Shown: piece after piece, positions 10,723 through 21,118 of the stretch
Position numbering within the stretch: the stretch's first letter is position 1
How the letters are laid out: each line of letters starts with the position of its first letter
Assembly (NCBI GenBank): GCA_033439765.1
Contig: JAULSN010000005.1
Location: 496,001 to 560,000, forward strand
Length of the DNA stretch: 64,000 nt
From: Lasiosphaeria ovina
Taxonomy: Eukaryota; Ascomycota; Sordariomycetes; Sordariales; Lasiosphaeriaceae
Direction: 5' to 3'
Made by a program: the position numbers and the translations under genes
Notes under the pieces: model-generated
Told to the model about the DNA's origin: nothing
The model's input: the letters and a program-made list of their open reading frames with translations, nothing else
Database searches by the model: none

Positions 10723-12674
10723 TTTGGCTGATCCTGTATTGGCGTGGTTGGGAGGTTAGGTTCTTGCCTCCGTGACGGTGGATGAGATGCGAGATGCCTC
10801 CGTGACGGTGGGCGGACAGTCCAGTTGAAGAATGATGTTCGCGGCAGGAAACAAGGTGCGCCAAAGGAAAAGAGAAGACCACCTGAACCTAAATCGAGAG
10901 GGACACAGTGCTGTGGCACACGGTGCGGCCTGAGAGAGGAAGCCAAAGTAAAACCCGAGTTGGAAAACCAGTGTGACAAGACGGGGGTGGTCCAGGTGGC
11001 AACCTACCAAGGGAATGCCATAAAGTCATGCTGCAACCCGCTCTACTGACCTGGCATTATCTGCCCAGCCCGCCCTCGAGTTAATGTGAGAGAGCTGTGC
11101 GGTTTGTACCTGAAGTGGAGACGATGGAAAGAGACTGCTCGGCACAGGTGGCTCTTTCCCTCGCTGGCCATGGAAGCGGTCATGAGGCCTCGACCGTAAC
11201 TTCCTATAACAGTCGAAGGCATCACGGGACCTGACAGCCCTGCTCAGTTGTGCCCGACAGCATCCAAGACGTGCTGGGGCTTTCCAAGACGTCAAAGGCA
11301 TGCTACTAGTACCTTTCCAGTACGGGCGGGAATGGTGCCATGGCAACGTCTTTTAACGGCCAGATGGACAATGGTTGTCTTTGTCTCGGTTAGCAAGGGT
11401 AGGCACCCAAAACGAAGTCCAGGAGCCAGACATCCCAGGTTATTTTGCGACTGCATCTGTTATTTCGAGGGTAACTCTGCCCCAAAGTCACCCAAAGTGT
11501 TGTTCTCTCGTGTCAAGTATGCCCAACCAGCTCAGCGCTGCAGGAACTGCTCAAGCTCTAATTCGCCAAATGATTCCGTTCCATTAAGCAGTAATTGCAG
11601 AGCTGTACCCAAGAACAGCAAACGACTGGATGTTGGCATTCTTATAGGATTTTGCTGGATTGTAATAAGGTACCGTCCAGGTTGGTTTGTGTCCAACAGC
11701 TTGCCCAATGTCACAAGTACATATACCTCTTGCCATATTGCATTGCGCAAAACTACGGTAGGCGCCTGGCCAATGAGGTGGGGTGGGCCAAGTTGACACG
11801 CTGCAGGTGGGGGAGAGCAATGTTCGGACGATTTCCCCCCATCCCCTTAAAGGTTTTCGTGGTCTGTGATCCGGAGCCTCCGATTTGAATCGGGATGAGA
11901 CACGGACGTTCCCGCAGGGAAGTTGGAAATAGATGTAGGGCTGGGGCCAGTCTAGTTCTAGAGGCAACAGCGGCACACTTGCTGTGTGGACTGCATGCAG
12001 TGTGCTCCGTTCTCTCGATTTGGGGATTGCAATGGAAACTGAGTGGGATTGATTGCCTCCACCTTCACAGGCTCTAGTCCTCCAAGTATAAATGGAAGGC
12101 CAACTTAATGTGCATTCGCCCACGGATAGCACGAATCTGACCCGAACCCAGGTGCCCGGCATGATGTGACTGCCTTCGGTACATTAATTTTGGTACCTTA
12201 CCTTGCAGATTCGATAGGAAGGTACCTTGGGCAGCCGTACTTGCCCATGATGTTCAACCTGACCACCTTCCTTCCTCGCCTCTCTACTTCAAATCTCAGC
12301 CCAAGTCGAGTTCAGACACTTAACTTCCTTACCATTACCTACCGCTCGTGCTGCTTTTCATCCCTTCCTTGCAGCTTCCACCCCCCACAGTTCTCCTTAC
12401 GCCAGTGTCCCGCCCGTGCTTCCCCGGGTGTCGGTACGGTACCTACCATCCACTTTCAGAACCTTCTCAGTCAAATCTTCAATTCCGACCTCGGCCGGGG
12501 AATCCGCATCCCAGAGCAGCCTACTTGCTCCACGGACAATGAGACTGCGCCCTCGATTTGCCCATATTCGTGGAGGTGCGAGAGCTTACATTGGTCGTCC
12601 CCTTTCCAACCCTGGCATCCCCAGAATTTAGTTTCACCAGCCAATTTCCGCACATCTAGCTTGCAGCTTACACT
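10723..12674. promoter_or_regulatory. Divergent intergenic region (Hsp70-like / coiled-coil gene)
   Basis: 1.95 kb between two divergent ATGs. Near 12180-12240 there are several ggtacctt repeats, and 12340-12430 is pyrimidine-rich, which suggests the promoter and 5' UTR of the plus-strand gene. An imperfect 20-nt direct repeat (gcctccgtgacggtggatga / gcctccgtgacggtgggcgg) lies at about 10766-10815, within 100 bp of the Hsp70-like start, and could be a regulatory repeat. No coding region supported. Confidence 0.45.
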
Positions 12675-14396
12675 ATGGAAGACCTCAGAGCTGCTTTTGG
12701 GGGCGGGCCGGCAAAGATGCCACAGCCGCAAGAGACTTTCAGACGCCCAGATAAGATCCCTATCAACGCCAATCCAGGAACGGTTACGATTTCCATGGAT
12801 AACCCGACGAGACAGCAGGGCCAAGACCCACGGGTGATCAAACATACCAATATTCACGGCATCGCATTCGGTCAGGATGGTGCAGATGCTGCCATTTCGG
12901 GAGTTACCCGGCTAGAGATAAAGCAGAATGGAAGATCGGCAATGGTTCCGCCAACACGGCCAGATGACCCTTCGACTTCTCTCCGCGAAGAAGACTATAT
13001 CAATGTGCTCAAACGAGAGGTTGAGTTGCGGAAGCCCAGATATACCGGCCATCACGCAGAGGAAGCGGAACAAGCAGCTGAAGCACTTGTGAGGGAGCAA
13101 GAGAAGCTCATCCACCGCGCCGAGACTCGAAATGATGCTCTTGTTCAGGAACTGGAGAGGCTACAGGCAGAGAACAAAGGCTTGAAGGCAGATCTAGATG
13201 ATGCTCGGTCACATATCTTCAGTTTACAGCCTTACCGTAAGGATCTCACGCCTGATGAAGTCGGACGGGTAGGTTTACTGAACATGATGCATGGACATGG
13301 CTGACTCCCACTAGGAATATGACGATCTGGTAAACGGAATTACCGACTGGGTGACCCGGTTCGCCGAATCTGTCCTGGAACACCCCAAAAAGATGGAGGA
13401 GGTTTTGGCGGCAGCAAGGAAACGGTCTCCTGAAATTCAGAGTCTTCGAAAATGGCTGCAGACCCACGCTGATCTTATGCACGGTTCTCTGTTTCCAGAA
13501 ACCGACATTGACATAATCATTGCCATCATCATGCGGTATCTTGAGGTTCATATTTTCCGCAAGATATTGTGTGGAGTCGTTCCCGGCTTCGTGGAGGTTC
13601 TCAGCTCTGTGGAAACGTCGATGCAGAACAACGTTGAGCCGAAGAGAGGTAATGGGTCCTTGCGACAAACCCGCACACGCCCCCTCCCATCTTCGTATTT
13701 TTCTTCGGTTTTCGCGTTACCGGTTTTTTTTTGCTAGCTGCTAATAAGAAAATATTTACAGATCTCTTCGCGATGAGAACGTGGCGAGCTGAAGCACTGA
13801 ATGCCGTTGTTTGCTCCCCCGAGTACCAAAAGGGCCGAGCAGATCGGATCAGGGAACTGACCTTAAACTTGGCATCAACTTTCAAGATTTTTTCCAAAGA
13901 TTTTCAGAAGTTCTGCGTTATCTGGCAAGACACTGTCATCAAGCCGGCCGTGACACTGCACGAGAAAATGGCCACATCAACGAACCATTTTTATACCGAT
14001 CTGAATACATATATGATGTGGAATCCACACCACGAGCTAGCGCAGAATCCTAACTTCCTGGACGACTTACACAAGTTGCGATGCGAGAATATCCTGCAGC
14101 ACCGCAAGACATTCAACATTGCCAAGTTGAACCCAGAGCCCACGAGAGAGCAGCTTTCTACCGAACTCACAAACGTGATGGCGGTGGTTCCAGCGCTCTA
14201 CATGCGGCAGGTTGGCAAGAGCGACATCATCAAGGAGCCGAGGCTCATTCGCCCGCAGCAGATGCTTGTGGCCTGGGGCGGACAGGAGGCGCGAGAGAAG
14301 TTCGTTGCTAACAAGGAGCGCACCTTGATGAATGGGGTTTTATACCCAAAAGAGAAGGACCGGGCACATGAGGGCGGGTGGCTGGGATGGAATTAG
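12675..14396 (+). CDS. Fungal coiled-coil protein of unknown function
   Basis: Three exons, 12675-13268, 13315-13648 and 13762-14396, give 520 residues. Introns are 46 nt (branch ctgac) and 113 nt (branch gctaataag). I do not recognise a named domain. The first about 100 residues are Pro/Gly-rich and probably disordered. Residues about 115-185 are strongly heptad-like and charged (AEEAEQAAEALVREQEKL..., LQAENKGLKADLDDA), predicting a coiled coil. The rest is mostly helical with a hydrophobic segment (IDIIIAIIMRYLEVHIFRKIL) that could be buried or membrane-associated. Codon use and clean splice sites argue that it is a real, expressed gene. It lies head-to-head with the HSPA12-like gene; no functional link is shown. 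Confidence 0.85.
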
Positions 14397-14656
14397 AGGC
14401 GTCTGGGCCAGATGGTGCTGCAGAATTCGATCTTTTGGAACGTCCTGGGAGGCTATGATATATATATACATCAAAGACGGAATTACGGTTTCGGGGCGCA
14501 GAACGAGCCACACGCGTGGAAAGGCTAGGCATTCCATTAACGAGATATACCAGCGAAGGCTTGTCACCAAAGGCCCAAGTCAGTAGGCTTGAGCAACAAA
14601 ACTATGACCACCACAGCAAAATATAACTGTGATGTCCAGTTGGCTGGACTCAGGAA

Positions 14657-14746
14657 TGCGGCTAAAGTGGATCGAACACTTGACCTTCAGATAGAGGATT
14701 GAAGTTGGACTTCAGTCTGACGCTCTCCCGGCTGAGCTATACCCGC
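14657..14746 (-). tRNA. tRNA-Phe (GAA), intron-containing
   Basis: Read on the minus strand from 14746, the sequence folds as a tRNA. The D-arm is GCTC...GAGC, the anticodon stem TCAGA/TCTGA and the T-arm AAGTG-TTCGATC-CACTT. The loop carries anticodon GAA followed by a roughly 17-nt intron containing TTC, which can pair with the anticodon as in fungal tRNA-Phe introns. The acceptor stem GCGGGTA/TAGCCGC has one G-G mismatch at the fifth pair. Stem identities match eukaryotic tRNA-Phe. A short T-run for Pol III termination is present downstream, about 40 nt from the end, which is weaker than usual. Confidence 0.8.
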
Positions 14747-16357
14747 CTTGGAATTGCTGAAGTGGAACAGCAGTATTAACGTTGATGCTGCCAGGGCGGG
14801 CCCTGATGAACGAGAGACACGATTCTTCTGGGTGGATGTGGGTTGTGCAGTTGTGGATATGCATCCATCCACATCCACCGTGACCTGTTCAACCTTACGT
14901 AACCGGTCGGTGGTTGCACGACTGGAGGTCAGCCACGCACATCCACGCCATCTCTGCGGTTCTCCTGCATCGACGCCTTCGGAGCGTGGACGATGTACCG
15001 GTACATGCAATACGGTAGTCGGGTATATCCGAATGGAGGCGACACTGGACCAGCTCAGCGATGAGTGTCTTGACGTGCTTGGGTCAGCCGCCCAGGAACA
15101 GGGCGGACCGTAGGGTGGGATTGGGTGCGGGGACTGGGGAACCCCCTGGTTGGCGGGCGTTAAACTTCAGACGAGGCTCCACATACATGTGGTGCTGCTT
15201 GGGTGCACTTGGACATCAGGGTTCGCAGCCTGACCTCCAAGAAAGAGCCGCCCATGTGGCCGCCACGTACTCGAATGAGTGAACGAGAGGTTGCCGTGTC
15301 GGGCGGGCAGGAACCCAATATGAAAGCCAAGAAGGTCTTTGCGCCCTGTGCTCGCGGAAGGCTAGGTAGGTCAGCGTGTGGTGCAAAGCTCCACTGTACC
15401 CGTGGACGCCGCCTCGGGAATGTCAACCAGACGGAACTCACGACGCCACGCCTCTATATACCTACCGGACGGGTGGTGTTTTAGAAAGCGCCTATGCGTT
15501 TTAGCTGTCCTTGTCTTGGTAGACTTGGGATGGCGAATGCACGGTGAAAGGCTTTTCGTGAGCCAGCCACCTGAGTTGGTCGAGCCAGGTGAACCGGCCG
15601 GCGGTGTCTGTCGGTCATTCACTCCCCAATCATCTATTCTCTCGGTCAACCCATGGCTGTCTCGTGGCATATTTCACTCTATGCTGCCTTACAATTGTTC
15701 GCCACCGCCGTTCAGGTCCTCTCCGCTGTTCAGGTTCTTCCCTATTGTTCAGACCCCTCCCTGTTGTTCAAGCACTTTTACCATTGTTCGGCACACCCGG
15801 TAACCTTACTGGAGGCGCATAGTGGCGCTTCTAATTCGTGTCAGAGTTCTGCACCTTCTTTCCCAGAATTTTCACAGACACATCGCAGAGTCTTATCCCC
15901 ACCGAGAAGAACCCGCCTTACCTTCGCGAATTGTGTCGCATCATTTACGAGTAATACCTCCAAGTGGGATACTTACCTGAAGCCTTACTTCAGTGCCCAA
16001 TCTCAACACCAGAAGGTGAGTTCCAGTCACAGTCTACCCATGTGGCCCATCGCAATTCGACACATCACCGTTTGATACAATCCAATCCCCGAGGTGAACG
16101 AGAGTTAGTGTGGGACTTTCCAAGATGCGAAAGGCCTAATTGCTTTACACCACGCCCCGAACTGGAACCGCAATACAGGACACCAAGGCCCATCTCCCTC
16201 CTACACATACCTTCTTATTCGTCAGGGTATCTGTCAAGGCTCTCCTATCCATCCATGGGTGTATGGCGCTAACAATCGTTCAGGATTGGATTGAGTTAGG
16301 AGCAGAAGAACTCCTTTGCGACTACATATCCCCGCCCTTAATACACCCTCGACCACC
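14747..16357. other. Intergenic / RBR-gene upstream region
   Basis: About 1.6 kb without a supported gene. A stretch of interrupted, similar gttcaggt/ttgttcag motifs runs at about 15690-15790. The 16200-16357 part is the likely promoter and 5' UTR of the RBR gene. Confidence 0.5.
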
Positions 16358-18514
16358 ATGTTTTCCTCACAGATGCCTTTGAGTTCAATCTACGGGCAAG
16401 TCAGCCCTGAAATTCAGGAGGAGTACGACTGGCGCACCGGGAGAACCACCCGCCGACTACAGCAGTCGCAATACAATACAAGCCGGGCTGCGATGTCCTC
16501 CTCGTCCGCGACTCCGAGGCCAGCCTACAGGCCAACCAGCCCCGAAATCCTCGAAGACTACGACTGGCGCACCGGGGAAGTTACTCACCGGCCTCAATGG
16601 GGGGAACATACAGATCGGGCTAGGATGCCCTCCTCTTCCACGACCCCAAGGGGACATTACGGGCCAGTCAGCAAAACGATCCTGGACGATTTCGATTGGC
16701 GCACCGGGGAAACGATTCGTCAATCTCAACAGACACAGCGGGAATCTCGGGGTCGAAACGCGACACCCCCCGCGGTGAGCTCTTCGGCAAATGGCTCATA
16801 CCGAGTGGTTCCCGGCCTGCTGGAAGACTTCGACGACAAGTTTTCGAGCAGGCCATATTCTGGCAGCGGGCGGGGATCAGTATCGCCCGACATCCCGAGC
16901 ATCATGGCTGAGTTCGGCGAGTTCGGCGTCGAGTTTTCGAGAGGGTCATCTTCTCGCGGGCGGAGATCGGTGTCGCCCGACATCCCGAGCATCATGGCCG
17001 AGTTCGGCGAGTTCGGCATCGAGTTTTCAAGAGGGCCATTTTCTAGCCCCGGAAGATATCCCCCGGTATCGCCCTCAATCTGGGCTGGCTACGAGGATGA
17101 GGCGCCTGCTGTCTCGCGGAGAACACCCCCGCAATCCCCGGGTTTTGAGCCATACAGCATTACACCGGCTGCTCTTCCCGGATTCTTCTTCCCAGAGGTT
17201 GGGTGAGTATTTGTCCCCCTAGGCTCCATGGCCGTGTGATCTTTGTTTCTAACTCTCGATTGCAAGATTCGGGCAACGATACCAGGCGGCGGAAGGCAGC
17301 GCCCCGGTTGTGCTCACGAATCAGCACACAACAGCCGAGGTTGCGAGCCGGACTCGAGAATGCATAGTCTGCACCGATTCGAAGGCCGCATCCGAATTTC
17401 CGCCATCCGCGGTCACCAAGGCATGCAAACACGCGCCATCAACATGCCTTGAGTGTATCGCAACATCAATCAGATCGGACCTGAACAACCGTCTCTGGAA
17501 CGAGATTGGGTGCCCGGAGTGTCGGGAACGTCTTCAGTATGAAGATGTTCAGAAGTTTGCAGATCCCGCAACAAAAGAGCGGTAAGATTGCCAACTGTTA
17601 TGCAGTTCCCTAATAACAAAAATATTCAGTCTAACTCTGGTCTCTAGGTATCAAACCCTGTCTTTCCGGTCTGCCGTCTCCGAGGCAGATAATTTTGTCT
17701 GGTGTCCTTCCGGCTGTGGACATGGTCAAGTACATGATGGTGGGCTTGACCAACCAATTGTTGTCTGCATGCACTGCAACGTCCGATCATGCTTCCACCA
17801 TAAAGTTGCGTGGCACGAGAATTTGACTTGCGAGGAATACGACTCTCTCCAGGCCGACCCTTTAAACTTCCGCAGCCGGTTCGACATCGAAAACGAGACG
17901 GCTGAGATGGAGGCGGAAGCTCGTCGAATTCAAGAAGACCGGGACCGCGCTTTTGCTCAGAGTTTAATGGCTCAAGAAGAGCAAACAGTGCGAGAAACGG
18001 CGGGGCGGGAGCGGGAGAGAGCCCGGGAAGAGAAAGAGAGAGCCCGGGAAGAGCGGGAGAGACAGGCAAGAGAGTCCAAGGAGCGGAAAGCGCGGGAAGA
18101 GAGAGAGTGGAAGGCTCGGCAAGCTCGAGAGGCCGCCGCGAAGCGCAAGGCCGAGGAAGACGCGAGCAATAAAATCGTCAAGAAGACGACGAAGCCGTGT
18201 CCTGGCTGTGGGTCGCCGATCGAGAAAAATCGCGGCTGGTAAGCATCTCCCTTTCATTGCTTCGCATCTCGAATGCATTGCTGACTGATTTTCTATAGCG
18301 CGCATATGACGTGTAAGTTGCAACCCCTTTTCTTAACACCCCAATCCCCAGCTGCACCAAAAACCCACTGCAACAGAACTGGAATGCCGCCTTCAAGACG
18401 GTCCGTTGACTGGTTTGGCGTTTCCCAGGCACTCGGTGCAGATATGAGTTCTGCTGGGGCTGCAATGAAGACTGGGACCTAGACCACAACATTCGCTGCG
18501 GCCGCTGGGCCTGA
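16358..18514 (+). CDS. RBR-type (RING1-IBR-RING2) E3 ubiquitin ligase with N-terminal repeats
   Basis: Five exons, 16358-17202, 17267-17581, 17648-18238, 18299-18312 and 18429-18514, give 616 residues. The ATG at 16358 has a good ccaccATG context. Residues 1 to about 285 are a repeat region: three SPEIxEDYDWRTG-type units spaced 45 residues apart, then two near-identical 30-residue SVSPDIPSIMAEFGEFG units. RING1 starts at Cys314 (CIVC...CKH...CLEC...CPEC). The IBR follows (WCPSGCGHGQ...CMHC...CFHH). Next is a long charged helix (RERERAREEKERAREE) and then RING2, CPGCGSPIEKNRGCAHMTC, where Cys584 is the expected catalytic thioester cysteine. It is encoded across the exon 3/4 junction. By family knowledge RBR ligases receive ubiquitin from an E2 on this cysteine and pass it to a substrate. 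Substrate is unknown. Exon 4 is only 14 nt. A second terminal exon lies downstream (18633-18754). Confidence 0.88.
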
Positions 18515-18632
18515 CTGCTCTTCCGCTGCAGATTATGCACCCCAAGTTCAAATGTTCGAAGGCCCTTTTAATCACTTTTGGTCACGATTAATCATGTTCC
18601 TCCAGAAATGCTAACGTTTTGCGACGATGTAG

Positions 18633-18754
18633 GCACAAGGTGTAATTTCCAATTTTGCTGGGAGTGTCTCGCCGACCATCGGGTGATAATGAGGGAGGAC
18701 AACACTCGACACAGGAGGACTTGTCGGTACCACCCATTAAACCTTGGAAACTAA
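18633..18754 (+). CDS. Alternative terminal exon of the RBR ligase (second RING2 C-half)
   Basis: Downstream of the first stop is a second acceptor with a strong ctaac branch site (18611-18615) and a gatgtag/gc boundary at 18632/18633. Joined to the same 14-nt exon 4 it keeps phase and encodes TRCNFQFCWECLADHR...RHRRTCRYHP, then stops at 18752-18754. This is a paralogue of the upstream last exon (TRCRYEFCWGCNEDWDLDH...C) and supplies the same zinc-ligand spacing (CxxC...CxxC...H...C). The resulting protein would be 628 residues. It has no stop or frameshift, so it is either a mutually exclusive alternative 3' exon or a recent tandem copy. Use of either exon cannot be decided from sequence. 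Confidence 0.6.
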
Positions 18755-19480
18755 ACGCTGGGCGTTTGTATCGGGTTGTGGGACAGAGATGGATTTCACG
18801 GACTGGCACCGACATGATGGTCAGGTCCTGGGCTTAAATGTGCTGCATGCATCGTATATCACAAGGGATTGTTTTGGGAGCTTTTGGGGAGCGGTTTTGC
18901 TCGGTTGACGACATACTGAAGAAACCTCGTACATAACAACTAAATAATAGGAATGGCCTAATCCGTGTATCATGATATATTGCTGCTGTGATATTCACTA
19001 TTTGCATCTTCCGGGATTGTGCTACGCGTAACTTCCTTCATGCTGTCAACCTTGGGACTGAGAGAGCCAAGTCTACGTAGAACGTCTTGTAATAGGTAAC
19101 CCCGTTCGGCCCTCTGTTCTTCCTAGCGACTTGAACCCGGTTCAAAGCGTATATAGTGAATTTAATTATGCCTGGTTCAGCTGGGAAACTCCTTGGTTTG
19201 CTCATGTTTTCTTTTTTCCCCTTTTTTCTTTGGCATCGTACATGTGCCGCGTACGGGGCGAGACTTGGGTCATTCGGCTGCCGGCAGCGCCCCACAACGC
19301 AACCAAATCTTCTCCACAAAACCAACCCCAAAACTCGACGTTGACACGTCCATTTTCTCCTTCAGCGTCCGCCCATCCTCCACAATTCTTGTCTTCCTTG
19401 GCAGACATCTTGGTCGTGGTCCTTGACTGCCCGCCGTAGTATGATGCACACTACTTGATACCCTGAAGCATGCGGCGATA
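18755..19480. other. Intergenic region before the histidine phosphatase gene
   Basis: About 725 bases. It contains a short perfect inverted repeat (TTGAACC-C-GGTTCAA, 19131-19145) and a T-rich stretch at 19205-19235. The right part should be the promoter of the phosphatase gene. No gene supported. Confidence 0.5.
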
Positions 19481-20440
19481 ATGCGTCTCTTCTTCATTCG
19501 ACACGGCGAAACGGTGCACAACGTGGCCGGCCTCTAGTGCGTTCGTTCCCAGCGACGAGGTCTCTCCCCTTCCGGCCCTTGCCCGCTAACCGTCTTCCCC
19601 AGTGCAGGTGTTTGCGACTCGCAGCTGACGGCCCATGGGGTCCTCCAGGCCCGGCGCCTAGGTGCCCACCTCGCCGCGCGGTCGGCCTCTGTCGGCCCCG
19701 TCGTCCGCATCTTCTCTTCGGACCTGCAACGGGCGGCGGTCACAGCGCAAGCCATCATCGACGCCCAGACACCCCAGCGGAGTAGCAGCGGCGGGGCCGG
19801 CGGTGGATATGGCGGCTATGGAATCCCGGACCAAGAGCGGGCCGTCGGCCTCGTGAAGCTGCCCGACCTCCGCGAGCGTGACTTCCGGTCGGCCGAGGGG
19901 AAACCCTACGGCACGCCCCGTACGGACGCTGAGACGCACCAGGAGATGGCTGCGCGTTCGGACCGCTTCGTGCGCACCCATTTGGCCCCGGTGCTGTGCG
20001 ACCGGAATCTGCTGGAGTCACCGACCGAGGTCTCGGTGGTGGTTGTCGCTCACGGGCTGATTCTGAATTTCCTCTTGCGGTCGCTTCTGTCCAGGTTCGC
20101 GCCCGCGGAGCTCGGGCGGTTAGAGGGGCCTGGGACGGAATACCTGTCTGCCTGGGGCAACACCGGCTACATGGAGGCCACTGTCAGGTTGGCTCCACAG
20201 GACCCGACTGTTGTTTCGACGGGAGTGGATAGCAAGTCCGAAGATGCCGTGCCCACCAGCGCCACGACCCGGCCGAAGCGAAGGATCAAGCTGAATGTGC
20301 TGCGGCTCAACTCCTTGGACCACCTCGAGGGCTTGAAAAAGACCCGGGGAGGTATTGGTAGTGCCCAGTTTGACAAAAACCAGAGGACGCTCGATTCGTT
20401 TGTTCGTCCGAGTGCTACAAAGCGAAAGCTTGGGGAGTGA
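19481..20440 (+). CDS. Histidine phosphatase (phosphoglycerate-mutase-like) family protein
   Basis: Two exons, 19481-19536 and 19603-20440, give 297 residues. The intron is 66 nt with branch gctaacc, and the junction reads NVAGL-YAGVCDSQLTAHG. The phosphohistidine motif FFIRHGET sits at the very N-terminus (His8), DSQLTAHG follows, and the second catalytic His is in VVVAHGLILNF (His169). These are the marks of the histidine phosphatase clan; the substrate (sugar phosphate, phosphoprotein or other) cannot be told. The C-terminal 70 residues are basic and poorly conserved, with the segment NQRTLDSFVRPS near the end, which resembles a PCNA-interacting PIP box (QxxLxxF). Local codon use is GC-rich and coding-like. 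Confidence 0.88.
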
Positions 20441-21118
20441 AGTGGTCTTGTTGGGCTGGAGAGCCAGCTACCCACGCTGCATTTGCACAATTTCAGCAGG
20501 GTATGTCGATCCCCCATTTTCAGCGCAAGCCTGCATTCCAGCACCGTCATATGATGAGAGACACAAGTTCACAGACCTGTACCGAAAAACCACATGTGGA
20601 TACAATTGTTCAACCGCTATCTGAGACGTCATTTCCATCCTTCGAGTCAATGTTTACTTGGGTGGTCTTGGAGCTGACTGAAATCGCGGAGTTTGCCTAG
20701 GTTTCTTGCTGGTGGATGCTGTCGGGCTAGCCCGGGTGCTTTTTGGGTGAGAAATATTTCTCATCTCTTGGTGGATGCTCCTGCAGGGTCCGTTCCCTCG
20801 AAGAACTGGGGCGTTGGGCATGGCAGGATGCGAGAGTGATATCTATATCCATAGCGGATATGGCATTGCTGTAGCCGGCCGTGATTCTTAGAGATACAAT
20901 GACAAGCAGCGATAATCGTGCCACTACTTTGACGCTTCGTCGTCGCCACACCGAATAGCCGCGGTGAGAGACGTATCCTGTTGATGTAGCCATCTAGGTC
21001 AAGACCTCTACTTCTTTCAACGCATTGAGACTTGCCGAGGCCGATATTCTAGTGTAAATGCTTTCCCGACAGCACCAGCAAGAAGTCATCGTCGCCACTG
21101 CCTGCTTATAACAAAGAC
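20441..21118. other. Convergent intergenic region
   Basis: 678 bases between the phosphatase stop and the opposing ATL stop. No gene, tRNA or clear repeat seen. Confidence 0.6.

Noticed and set aside
19131..19145. Perfect inverted repeat TTGAACC-C-GGTTCAA as a regulatory palindrome or tRNA fragment
   Set aside because: It resembles a T-arm sequence but no tRNA stems surround it, and a 15-bp palindrome can occur by chance.
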